A DNA stretch of 8,806 bases from Deltaproteobacteria bacterium (GTDB taxonomy: Bacteria > Bdellovibrionota > UBA1018), in the NCBI GenBank assembly GCA_016194835.1, contig JACQAU010000164.1, positions 1 to 8,806 on the forward strand, read 5' to 3'. Below the pieces are notes generated by a model. The model had not been told where the DNA came from and ran no database searches. It saw only the letters and a list, made by a program, of their open reading frames with translations. The translations under genes and the position numbers were made by a program. Below are positions 1-5,355 of this stretch, piece after piece. Within the stretch, counting starts at the first letter, position 1. Each line of letters opens with the position of its first letter.

Positions 1-29
1 CCATAACACTGGAGCCAAGATTTCAATGT

Positions 30-824
30 TTAGGAAAAATATGGGACCATTAGCGGTCTTCCTGCTGTAATTCTCTTAGCCCAAACAGGCGGGAGAGAGT
101 TGTTTTCTAACGCATTTGTAACAAACGTCTGAGCCTTTTGCCAGAGTTCAGGCGTGCCGGTATCAATAAAAGGGCATTGAAAAAGATAAGCGTATGCTTG
201 TCCAAGTAAAATTTGTGGCATTAATATTTCTTTTAAAAAATCAAATGCGGTGTTTTCTGGTAGATTTTGTAATACTTCAGGTTCAATAACTGAAATTCCA
301 GAGTAAAAAGGGCGCCCCTGTACTGAAGCTCCAAGCTTTTTTATTTGATAAGTGTTTTTATTTGTAAATATTTCCGTATATAAGTTTTCTCCTTCTGGCA
401 TGATAGCCATGGTTAATAGATTTTTTCTGTTTTGCTTTAATAAACCATGCCATTTAGCCAATGATTGCAAATCAATGTTGCAAAACGAATCACCATTTAA
501 CATAAAAAATGGGCTGTTTTGAAAATATGACGCCGCTTTTTTTATACCACCGCCACTGCCCAATAACTGTGTAGATTCGTCACTAATTATGAGTTCCATG
601 TTACCAAAGTCTAATTTTTTAAGTCCTTCCTGCATAATGTGAGGCAAGTGATGCATATTAATGACTACTCGCTTAACCTGTGCTTCATTCAAAAGATCAA
701 TTACAAACTGAATAATAGGTATTCCCATCAGTGGCAAAAGAGGTTTTGGTGTGGTTTCTGTAATAGGTCTTAGCCGTGTGCCTAGTCCTGCTGCTGAAAT
801 AAATGCATTAGAAATTGTAGTAAT
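30..824 (-). CDS. murU: MurU-like sugar-1-phosphate nucleotidyltransferase
   Basis: Probable cytoplasmic uridylyltransferase making UDP-MurNAc from MurNAc-1-phosphate in peptidoglycan recycling. Counting from an ATT codon at 824-822, the protein is 264 aa. Visible motifs are the nucleotide-binding AAGLGTRLRP (11-20), PKP (26-28), LLGSGGGI (about 88-94), the metal-binding LNGD (109-112) and FIDTGTPE (219-226), all usual in RmlA/MurU-type enzymes. No ATG, GTG or TTG lies upstream of the GLGTR loop in this frame. A strong Shine-Dalgarno, AAGGAGGT, at 840-833 sits 8 nt before ATT 824, so ATT is my preferred start. The first TTG, at 737, would delete the nucleotide-binding loop. The start lies inside the end of the upstream kinase gene, suggesting translational coupling. 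The kinase's TAATG stop/start also exists, but that ATG is out of frame and soon stops. Family assignment is firm; exact substrate is inferred from the AmgK-like partner. Confidence 0.82.
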   Translation of the reverse strand: MTTISNAFISAAGLGTRLRPITETTPKPLLPLMGIPIIQFVIDLLNEAQVKRVVINMHHLPHIMQEGLKKLDFGNMELIISDESTQLLGSGGGIKKAASYFQNSPFFMLNGDSFCNIDLQSLAKWHGLLKQNRKNLLTMAIMPEGENLYTEIFTNKNTYQIKKLGASVQGRPFYSGISVIEPEVLQNLPENTAFDFLKEILMPQILLGQAYAYLFQCPFIDTGTPELWQKAQTFVTNALENNSLPPVWAKRITAGRPLMVPYFS

Positions 825-1896
825 AAAACAAGACCTCCTTCAGTGAGTGATATTTTTTGTGTTTTTGTAATGTTCGACGGATGTTTTCAAAACTGTTACC
901 AATATATTTTAAGTAAATAGGATTTCCTCGCAATTGATAAAATGAAGCAAAACTCCCTATTGCTTTAAAGTTTCTTTGAACAGTCATCAGATCAAAAATT
1001 TTCCTAAACGTTTTTGGGTGTATTTTTTCGCCAGTTTTTGCATCCCATCTGACAATGTAATAATCCACTAGGCGTTCTACTTGATTTTCGTCCAGTTGGT
1101 AATAACTATCCCTTAATAAAGAAACCAAATCATACTGGGGCGGACCCATCCTTGCATCTTGAAAATCAATAAAAACCAGTCGGTCATCTAATTTTGGTAA
1201 TTCTGGTTTCTCTTTAAGTTTTTTAACTAGCTTAATTGGTGAAATCATAATGTTGCGGCTATGAAAATCTCTGTGAGTGAACACTACAGGCTGCGATTCG
1301 AGAATTTCACAAATTTCTCTAAAAGCGCTTAAAAATATTTGCATGTCACTTGCGCTGAAAATACGCTTTAGTAGTCCTTTAAAAAAGTGTTCAAAGGCGA
1401 ATTGTACTTCCCACATTAGTTTTTCGACATCAAATCTAAGTTCATAGGCTTCAATATGAGCTGTATTTTTTCCTGGAGAAGAAAAAATTTGCAGATTAAT
1501 TAGGCCATCAATTGCTCGTTCATAGAGGTGTCGTTCTTGATCTATGGTATTGATAGATTGCAATTTTTTTAAGAAAGTTGTGTCCCCAAGGTCTTCTAAT
1601 AAAATTATGCCTTTTTGCGCGTCCCAGTCATATACTGTGGGCACTTCGACATTTGAATATGCTAAATGTTTTTGAATTACTAAAAATGGATAACTGTTTT
1701 CGTTATTATGAAAAGGATCTGTTTTCATGATAATAAATGTTTTTTTGTTTTTTAGAGTAACCCGGTAATATTTTCTAGTACTGGCGTCACCAGGAAGCTG
1801 ATAATAATTTTGTATGTTTTTTGATGTTTTTAATACGGTTTCAAATTCTTTGTTTTGTCGAAATACATTTGTTAGCTCTTCTAAAAATTCTTTCAT
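808..1896 (-). CDS. amgK: AmgK-like N-acetylmuramate/GlcNAc-1-kinase (APH-fold phosphotransferase)
   Basis: A 362-aa cytoplasmic phosphotransferase with the aminoglycoside-phosphotransferase/choline-kinase fold. Features in order: GDASTRKYYR (36-45) as in AmgK proteins, a candidate ATP-binding lysine K58, the hinge LLEDLG (99-104), the catalytic loop HRDFHSRN (208-215) and the metal-binding segment IDFQDARMG (243-251), followed by QYDLVSLLRDSY. This last block is characteristic of AmgK, which phosphorylates the anomeric carbon of MurNAc and GlcNAc, rather than of resistance enzymes. A lysine-rich insertion (about 221-238) lies between catalytic loop and metal site and is longer than I expect. 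The ATG overlaps the stop of the upstream lipoprotein gene as ATGA, with an AAGGATT Shine-Dalgarno about 10 nt before it. The next gene downstream is the MurU-like transferase, which supports the recycling role. Assignment to AmgK is by motif and context, not by search. Confidence 0.85.
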   Translation of the reverse strand: MKEFLEELTNVFRQNKEFETVLKTSKNIQNYYQLPGDASTRKYYRVTLKNKKTFIIMKTDPFHNNENSYPFLVIQKHLAYSNVEVPTVYDWDAQKGIILLEDLGDTTFLKKLQSINTIDQERHLYERAIDGLINLQIFSSPGKNTAHIEAYELRFDVEKLMWEVQFAFEHFFKGLLKRIFSASDMQIFLSAFREICEILESQPVVFTHRDFHSRNIMISPIKLVKKLKEKPELPKLDDRLVFIDFQDARMGPPQYDLVSLLRDSYYQLDENQVERLVDYYIVRWDAKTGEKIHPKTFRKIFDLMTVQRNFKAIGSFASFYQLRGNPIYLKYIGNSFENIRRTLQKHKKYHSLKEVLFYYYNF

Positions 1897-2690
1897 ATAT
1901 TTTGAATCCTTTTTTTGAAGGCTAAAAACTTATTACTTTTTACTTTAGGGTTTAATAGTGGAGTATAAGTTGCAAGTGTTTGTCTGGTTTTTTCAATTAG
2001 TTTATTTAAAGTTTTTTGTTCATATGGGGATGTTTTCGGATTATTTAAAAATATTTTCCACAGCGAGACTAAACCCCTAACGTCAAAGCCGGCTTGATAT
2101 AAAATACTAACAGCAGTTTCTACAGAGTTAACCAATTCTTCTTCAGAAAATATAAAAATTCCTCTTGGTGAGAAAAAGTCCAATTGGTTTATTTTTTCAT
2201 AAGAATCTTCTTGAACTGGTAGAGCTGAAAATTTTGCTTCCTCATCTGTGGTAGAATTTGTTCCTGGAAATTGTTTTTCAATTTGGTTTAGAACGAGTTT
2301 CTGTTCTAGTTGGGCAATTTCATAAGAGAGTATTGAAGCTAATTCGGTCTCATAGTTTAATTGTTTTAGTAGACCAAGAGACAAGTAAATTCGACTCCCT
2401 GGAAGGGCGTAATTATTCCATTTTTCTTGTGTGTCTTTTATTATAACTGTGCCAAAGGGAGTATTTTTTAGGTTATTTGTTAATTTGATTAGTGTTTCTG
2501 TCAATGTTCGGAGGTAAATAGACACTTCGATATCTTGCTTTAGTTTGAGTTGAGCTTCAAATCTTTGGATTAAAAAAAAGCCATACTTATAGTCTTTCTG
2601 TATTTTTTCTGCAATTGTAAGAGGCTTTACTTGTGGTGTGGAAGAGCATGCAGTAATAAATAAAAAAATAGCAGAAAGTAATAACTTCAT
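1893..2690 (-). CDS. Predicted lipoprotein, M48-peptidase-like but lacking HExxH
   Basis: A 265-aa protein starting at ATG 2690. It has a lipoprotein signal peptide, MKLLLSAIFLFITAC, whose lipobox cysteine is C15, so it is expected in the outer or inner membrane facing the periplasm. A TTG 39 nt further upstream has no ribosome binding site and would bury the signal peptide, so I reject it. Residues 92-130 follow the M48 pattern (N-x-YALPGSRIYLSLGLL, then ELASILSYEIAQLE). Where zinc peptidases have HExxH, this has YEIAQ (123-127), so both histidines are missing. The later EAD-type ligand region appears as ETA (191-193) before AGFD (200-203). It is therefore probably catalytically inactive, perhaps an assembly or chaperone factor. 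It is first in the operon with the AmgK/MurU-like pair, ending in an ATGA overlap. The family link rests on motif spacing and is moderately certain; function is unknown. Confidence 0.75.
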   Translation of the reverse strand: MKLLLSAIFLFITACSSTPQVKPLTIAEKIQKDYKYGFFLIQRFEAQLKLKQDIEVSIYLRTLTETLIKLTNNLKNTPFGTVIIKDTQEKWNNYALPGSRIYLSLGLLKQLNYETELASILSYEIAQLEQKLVLNQIEKQFPGTNSTTDEEAKFSALPVQEDSYEKINQLDFFSPRGIFIFSEEELVNSVETAVSILYQAGFDVRGLVSLWKIFLNNPKTSPYEQKTLNKLIEKTRQTLATYTPLLNPKVKSNKFLAFKKRIQNI

Positions 2691-2739
2691 TGATAACCTT
2701 ATTGTTCTGATGATATCAAAATTAGTCAAAATCTAAAGA

Positions 2740-2855
2740 GTATTAGCGCATGTGGTGTGTATTTTTGGAGATATCTTTTGTCTGGATTCTTTAAAAATAA
2801 ATTGCTATTCTGCCATTGACTTTTTTATAAAACGATGAAACTCTGCGCTAATAAT
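2740..2855. promoter_or_regulatory. Divergent promoter region with inverted TGCGCTAATA copies
   Basis: This lies between the minus-strand lipoprotein operon and the plus-strand tRNA-tuf unit, so it must hold both promoters. A 10-bp sequence, TGCGCTAATA, occurs on the plus strand at 2844-2853 and on the minus strand at 2750-2741, each facing its own transcription unit. Each reads into a -10-like hexamer (TAATAAT plus strand; TAATACT minus strand). I see no good -35 at 16-18 nt for either. TTGACT at 2816-2821 is 27 nt from the plus-strand TAATAA, too far for an ordinary sigma-70 promoter. The promoter call is tentative; the inverted repeat is directly visible. Confidence 0.35.
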
Positions 2856-2872
2856 GACTGGTGATAAGACCG

Positions 2873-2906
2873 GAGGAGTTAGTTTGTCCTCTTGTTTTAT
2901 TTTTGT
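2873..2906 (+). terminator. Possible terminator or attenuator-like hairpin before the tRNAs
   Basis: GAGGA (2874-2878) can pair with TCCTC (2887-2891) around a short loop, with one more G-T pair outside, and a T-rich run (TTGTTTTATTTTTG) follows. This looks like a weak intrinsic terminator placed between the presumed promoter and the tRNA cluster. The stem is only 5-6 bp, so it may be a chance structure or a processing signal. Confidence 0.25.
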
Positions 2907-2909
2907 TGA

Positions 2910-2947
2910 GCTGGAGTAGCTCAGCTGGTAGAGTTCTCTCTCCACCA
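2910..2947 (+). pseudogene. tRNA scar: 5' end of one tRNA fused to 3' end of another
   Basis: The first part is a perfect tRNA 5' third: acceptor strand GCTGGAG (2910-2916), TA, D-stem GCTC, D-loop AGCTGGTA and GAG (2931-2933). No anticodon arm follows. Instead TTC leads straight into TCTCTCC (2937-2943), a discriminator A and CCA (2945-2947), which reads as a tRNA 3' acceptor strand. The two acceptor strands do not pair with each other, so they come from different tRNAs. In E. coli the matching cluster is Thr-Tyr-Gly-Thr-tufB; an A-CCA end after a pyrimidine-rich strand would suit tRNA-Tyr. I infer that a tRNA-Thr and a tRNA-Tyr were joined by a deletion. The identities are inferred; the lack of a functional tRNA here is clear. 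Confidence 0.6.
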
Positions 2948-2973
2948 AGAGAAAAGGGGATTCGAACAAGAGT

Positions 2974-3047
2974 GCGGGAGTAGCTCAGTTGGCTAGAGCA
3001 TCAGCCTTCCAAGCTGAGGGCCGCGGGTTCAAGTCCCGTCTCCCGCT
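2974..3047 (+). tRNA. tRNA-Gly (anticodon UCC)
   Basis: A full cloverleaf: acceptor GCGGGAG pairs with CTCCCGC (3040-3046), followed by discriminator T. The D arm is GCTCAGTTGGCTAGAGC, the anticodon stem is TCAGC/GCTGA with loop CTTCCAA (anticodon TCC at 3008-3010), and the T arm has GGTTCAAGT. CCA is not encoded (TAT follows), unlike the Thr and Trp tRNAs nearby. It lies in the tRNA cluster ahead of tuf, as in many proteobacteria. Confidence 0.97.
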
Positions 3048-3069
3048 TATAAAGTAGTTGTGGAGAACT

Positions 3070-3146
3070 GCTCTTGTAGCTCAGTTGGCTAGAGCACTCC
3101 CTTGGTAAGGGAGAGGTCACGGGTTCGACTCCCGTCGAGAGCTCCA
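3070..3146 (+). tRNA. tRNA-Thr (anticodon GGU)
   Basis: Acceptor GCTCTTG pairs with CGAGAGC (3136-3142) with one G-T wobble, then discriminator T and an encoded CCA at 3144-3146. The anticodon stem CTCCC/GGGAG encloses loop TTGGTAA, giving anticodon GGT. The T loop is TTCGACT. It is the last tRNA before tuf, about 40 nt upstream of the tuf start, and is probably processed from a shared tRNA-tuf transcript. Confidence 0.97.
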
Positions 3147-3188
3147 GTAGTATATATTTATTTTAATTTTTTGGAGGCAAGGAGACGT

Positions 3189-4379
3189 ATGTCAAAGGAA
3201 AAATTTGAAAGAAACAAACCCCATGTGAACGTAGGAACAATTGGTCACGTTGATCATGGAAAAACAACTTTAACAGCGGCCATTACGATGGTATTGGCTA
3301 AAAAAGGGTTAGCTCAAGTAAGAGCATATGACTCAATCGATAATGCTCCAGAAGAAAAAGAGCGTGGTATTACCATTAATACGACACATGTGGAGTATCA
3401 ATCTGAAAAAAGGCATTATGCTCATGTGGATTGTCCTGGTCATGCAGACTATGTGAAAAACATGATAACTGGAGCGGCGCAGATGGACGGAGCAATTTTA
3501 GTAGTTTCTGCAGCAGATGGTCCAATGCCACAAACTCGAGAACACATCTTATTGGCGAGACAAGTCGGTGTTCCAGCGATTGTAGTCTATATGAATAAAT
3601 GTGACATGGTAGATGATAAAGAACTTTTAGATCTTGTTGAAATGGAAGTTAGGGAGTTGCTTACAAATTATAAGTTCCCTGGAGATAAGATTCCGATTAT
3701 TCGTGGTTCTGCGCTTAAGGCTATGGAGGGTGATGCTGGTGAGCTTGGAGAGCAGTCTATTTTGAAACTTGTAAGTGCGGTAGATGAATATGTTCCTCAG
3801 CCGGTCAGGGAGAAGGATAAGCCATTTTTAATGCCAGTCGAAGACGTATTTTCTATTTCTGGACGAGGTACGGTGGTGACAGGCAGGGTAGAGAGAGGCG
3901 TGATTAAGGTTGGTGAAGAAGTCGAAATCATAGGTCTCAGGCCAACTGTGAAAACAGTAGCTACCGGTGTTGAAATGTTTAGAAAACTTTTAGATCAGGG
4001 CGAAGCAGGAGATAATATTGGAGTGCTTTTAAGAGGAACCAAAAAAGAAGAAGTTGAACGTGGTCAGGTATTGGCGGCACCTACATCGATTACTCCGCAT
4101 AAAAAATTTAAGGGTTCTGCTTATATTTTAACCAAAGAAGAGGGTGGTAGGCATACTCCGTTTTTTAAGGGTTATCGTCCTCAATTTTATTTTAGAACTA
4201 CTGATGTTACGGGTGTTGTGACACTTCCTCCAAATGTGGAAATGGTGATGCCTGGCGACAATATTCAAGTCGAAGTAGAGCTTATTACTCCTATTGCTAT
4301 GGAAAAGGAACTACGTTTTGCTATTCGAGAAGGTGGCAAAACTGTAGGTGCGGGAGTAGTAGCTGAAATTATAGAGTAG
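3189..4379 (+). CDS. tuf: Translation elongation factor Tu
   Basis: A 396-aa GTPase that brings aminoacyl-tRNA to the ribosome; complete and of normal family length. Near the N-terminus are the P loop GHVDHGKT (19-26) and the switch I segment with EEKERGIT. The G3 DCPGHADY, G4 NKCD and G5 GSALK motifs follow in order, then the beta-barrel domains II and III, ending VVAEIIE. The ATG at 3189 is preceded by GGAGG and AAGGAG. An open frame reaching back to 3102 runs through tRNA-Thr and is not coding. The gene follows tRNA-Gly and tRNA-Thr and precedes rpmG, and is probably co-transcribed with them. I see no damage in it, unlike several neighbours. Confidence 0.99.
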   Translation: MSKEKFERNKPHVNVGTIGHVDHGKTTLTAAITMVLAKKGLAQVRAYDSIDNAPEEKERGITINTTHVEYQSEKRHYAHVDCPGHADYVKNMITGAAQMDGAILVVSAADGPMPQTREHILLARQVGVPAIVVYMNKCDMVDDKELLDLVEMEVRELLTNYKFPGDKIPIIRGSALKAMEGDAGELGEQSILKLVSAVDEYVPQPVREKDKPFLMPVEDVFSISGRGTVVTGRVERGVIKVGEEVEIIGLRPTVKTVATGVEMFRKLLDQGEAGDNIGVLLRGTKKEEVERGQVLAAPTSITPHKKFKGSAYILTKEEGGRHTPFFKGYRPQFYFRTTDVTGVVTLPPNVEMVMPGDNIQVEVELITPIAMEKELRFAIREGGKTVGAGVVAEIIE

Positions 4380-4405
4380 AGTAAAAGGACTGGGTATATT
4401 GCATT

Positions 4406-4555
4406 ATGAGATCTAATATTTTGCTTGAGTGTACGTTGTGTAAGCGAAAGAACTGTGCTGCGAATAAGAACAAGCAAAAAAATACTGACAAAGTAGAGTT
4501 GAAGAAATTTTGTAAATTTTGTCGTAAGCATACTGTTCACCGTGAGGGCAAGTAG
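4406..4555 (+). CDS. rpmG: 50S ribosomal protein L33
   Basis: A 49-aa large-subunit protein, full length for bacterial L33. It begins MRSNILLECTLCKRKNC and ends KFCRKHTVHREGK. It carries two CxxC pairs (CTLC near residues 9-12 and CKFC near 37-40), so it is the zinc-binding form. The KKFCKFCRKHTVHRE block is the family signature. It starts 26 nt after the tuf stop; the best Shine-Dalgarno-like AAGGA lies about 16 nt before the ATG, which is distant, so translation may depend partly on the tuf transcript context. The tuf-rpmG-tRNA(Trp)-secE order is common in bacteria. Confidence 0.95.
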   Translation: MRSNILLECTLCKRKNCAANKNKQKNTDKVELKKFCKFCRKHTVHREGK

Positions 4556-4576
4556 ATTCTGCTCAGAAAGGATTTT

Positions 4577-4653
4577 AGGCCAGTAGCTCTAATGGCTAGA
4601 GCGGCGGATTCCAAATCCGTAGGTTGTGGGTTCGAGTCCCTCCTGGCCTGCCA
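4577..4653 (+). tRNA. tRNA-Trp (anticodon CCA)
   Basis: Acceptor AGGCCAG pairs with CTGGCCT (4643-4649), followed by discriminator G and encoded CCA (4651-4653). The anticodon stem GCGGA/TCCGT encloses TTCCAAA, giving anticodon CCA. The T loop is TTCGAGT. The T stem GTGGG/CCCTC has one T-T mismatch (4627 with 4641). Its last 21 nt plus two following bases are repeated exactly 161 nt downstream (see the repeat entry). Location between rpmG and secE is usual. Confidence 0.95.
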
Positions 4654-4655
4654 AA
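4633..4655 (+). repeat. Direct repeat copy 1: 3' end of tRNA-Trp
   Basis: These 23 bases run from inside the T loop through the acceptor strand and CCA to AA. They occur again, identical, at 4794-4816. The arrangement resembles the duplicated attachment sites left when an element joins at a tRNA 3' end, but the enclosed DNA is only 138 nt. Confidence 0.9.
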
Positions 4656-4793
4656 GAGTCTGGTGATGAAGCATAAGGGACTCGAAACGAGCAAGCCGGC
4701 CTCCTGTGGAGACTGAGTGAGCTGGAAGCGAGCGAAAGGCTTGCGAGGTGAGGCTACGCAAGGAAGGAGCAGGAGGCGACTGAGTGTAGTAGC
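4656..4793 (+). other. GC- and purine-rich structured insert between tRNA-end repeats
   Basis: A 138-nt segment with no credible gene and a base composition unlike its AT-rich surroundings. It is full of complementary pieces: GGGACTCG (4677-4684) can pair with CGAGTCCC in either tRNA-end copy; CTCG-AAA-CGAG forms a small hairpin (4681-4691); GCAAGCC (4691-4697) matches GGCTTGC (4738-4744); GCCTCCTG (4699-4706) matches CAGGAGGC (4770-4777); CTTGCG (4740-4745) matches CGCAAG (4757-4762). Some of these pairings exclude or cross each other, allowing alternative folds. It may be a small mobile repeat, a decayed element or a structured leader for secE; I do not recognise a known family. Confidence 0.6.
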
Positions 4794-4816
4794 CGAGTCC
4801 CTCCTGGCCTGCCAAA
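4794..4816 (+). repeat. Direct repeat copy 2: duplicate tRNA-Trp 3' end
   Basis: An exact second copy of the 23 bases at 4633-4655, including the acceptor strand CTGGCCT and GCCA. There is no tRNA body in front of it, so it is not itself a tRNA gene. It closes the structured insert and leads into the secE leader. Confidence 0.9.
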
Positions 4817-4820
4817 AGTA

Positions 4821-4857
4821 GGCCTCTGGAGGAGGCTGAGTGAGATGAGGAGACGAG
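4821..4857 (+). promoter_or_regulatory. secE leader with hairpin and Shine-Dalgarno
   Basis: GCCTC (4822-4826) and GAGGC (4832-4836) form a hairpin, followed by CTGAGTGAG and the ribosome binding site GAGGAG about 6 nt before the secE ATG. The stretch is a diverged copy of 4698-4730 within the insert: both read GGCCTC, then TGGAG, CTGAGTGAG and CGAG in the same order. The secE translation signal thus seems to derive from, or to have seeded, the repeat. Confidence 0.5.
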
Positions 4858-5232
4858 ATGGAAAACCAAAGTCAAAAATGGGTTAATCTTTGTTATGCTG
4901 CGGCTGCTTTTCTGCTTGGGTTTATAGTTTCTTCATTTTGCATGAAACTTGCGGGTGTCTATGATTTAGAAACAAAAATAAGGAATATTGAAATCATTAT
5001 TCGCATTGCGTCGATTATTTCTGGAGTTGTCTTATTTGTGGTTTTGTATCGCAATGTAGAAGTTAACCAATTTATGAATGAAGTAGTAACTGAATTATTT
5101 CGTGTTACCTGGCCTACTCAAAAAGAAACCAGTTCTGCTACTGTTGTTGTCATTATTATGGTTATTATTTCAGGATTGCTCTTGGGTCTATTAGATTATA
5201 CATGGACAGCAGTGGTAAAGCTTATTTTTTAA
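4858..5232 (+). CDS. secE: Preprotein translocase subunit SecE
   Basis: A 124-aa inner-membrane subunit of the SecYEG channel. It has three predicted membrane helices (about 9-34, 45-64 and 92-120), like the three-helix SecE of E. coli and unlike the single-helix short form. The conserved amphipathic segment ELFRVTWPTQKET (79-91) before the last helix is the SecE signature. ATG 4858 is preceded by GAGGAG. It stands directly before nusG, its usual partner, with an 18-nt gap. Complete, with no sign of damage. Confidence 0.96.
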   Translation: MENQSQKWVNLCYAAAAFLLGFIVSSFCMKLAGVYDLETKIRNIEIIIRIASIISGVVLFVVLYRNVEVNQFMNEVVTELFRVTWPTQKETSSATVVVIIMVIISGLLLGLLDYTWTAVVKLIF

Positions 5233-5250
5233 TATTAAGGGAGTAATGAG

Positions 5251-5355
5251 GTGGCAGAAGAAAATCCTAATCAAGAAAGCAAACCGTTAGAATAGAAACC
5301 AGCAGAGACACCGCCAGCAGAAGCACTACCAACAGAGGTTTCGCCAATAGAGGCT
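5251..5355 (+). pseudogene. nusG: 5' end of nusG with in-frame amber stop
   Basis: A good Shine-Dalgarno (AAGGGAG, 5237-5243) precedes GTG 5251, which opens MAEENPNQESKPLE, then TAG at 5293-5295. After the stop the same frame continues without break through a repeat-rich acidic, proline-rich stretch into the NusG domain. This is the only start with a proper ribosome binding site, so the natural gene most likely began here and was 252 codons long, apart from the stop codon. Either TAG arose by mutation or error, or NusG is made by readthrough or by re-initiation downstream. Confidence 0.6.

Noticed and set aside
2258..2446. Plus-strand 62-codon frame
   Set aside because: Shadow of the lipoprotein gene, with no ribosome binding site and no recognisable features.
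2816..2831. TTGACT plus TATAAA as a sigma-70 promoter
   Set aside because: The two hexamers are only 4 nt apart, far from the 16-18 nt needed.
2910..2973. A single intact unusual tRNA
   Set aside because: The acceptor strands do not pair, and no anticodon arm of proper size fits between the D-arm and the later GATTCGAAC sequence; the fusion reading explains it better.
3102..3188. Possible N-terminal extension of EF-Tu
   Set aside because: It runs through tRNA-Thr; the ATG at 3189 has a ribosome binding site and gives the exact family length.
4633..4816. CRISPR-like repeat-spacer unit
   Set aside because: Only two copies, 161 nt apart, and the repeat is plainly the tRNA 3' end.
4537..4875. 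Minus-strand 112-codon open frame
   Set aside because: It is the antisense of tRNA-Trp and the structured repeat; the peptide RRDSNPQPTDLESAA is the well-known false translation of tRNA genes.
5293..5295. TAG in nusG read as pyrrolysine
   Set aside because: tuf, rpmG, nusG, rplJ and the truncated rplL all end in TAG here, and the site is in a disordered linker with no downstream structure that I can see.
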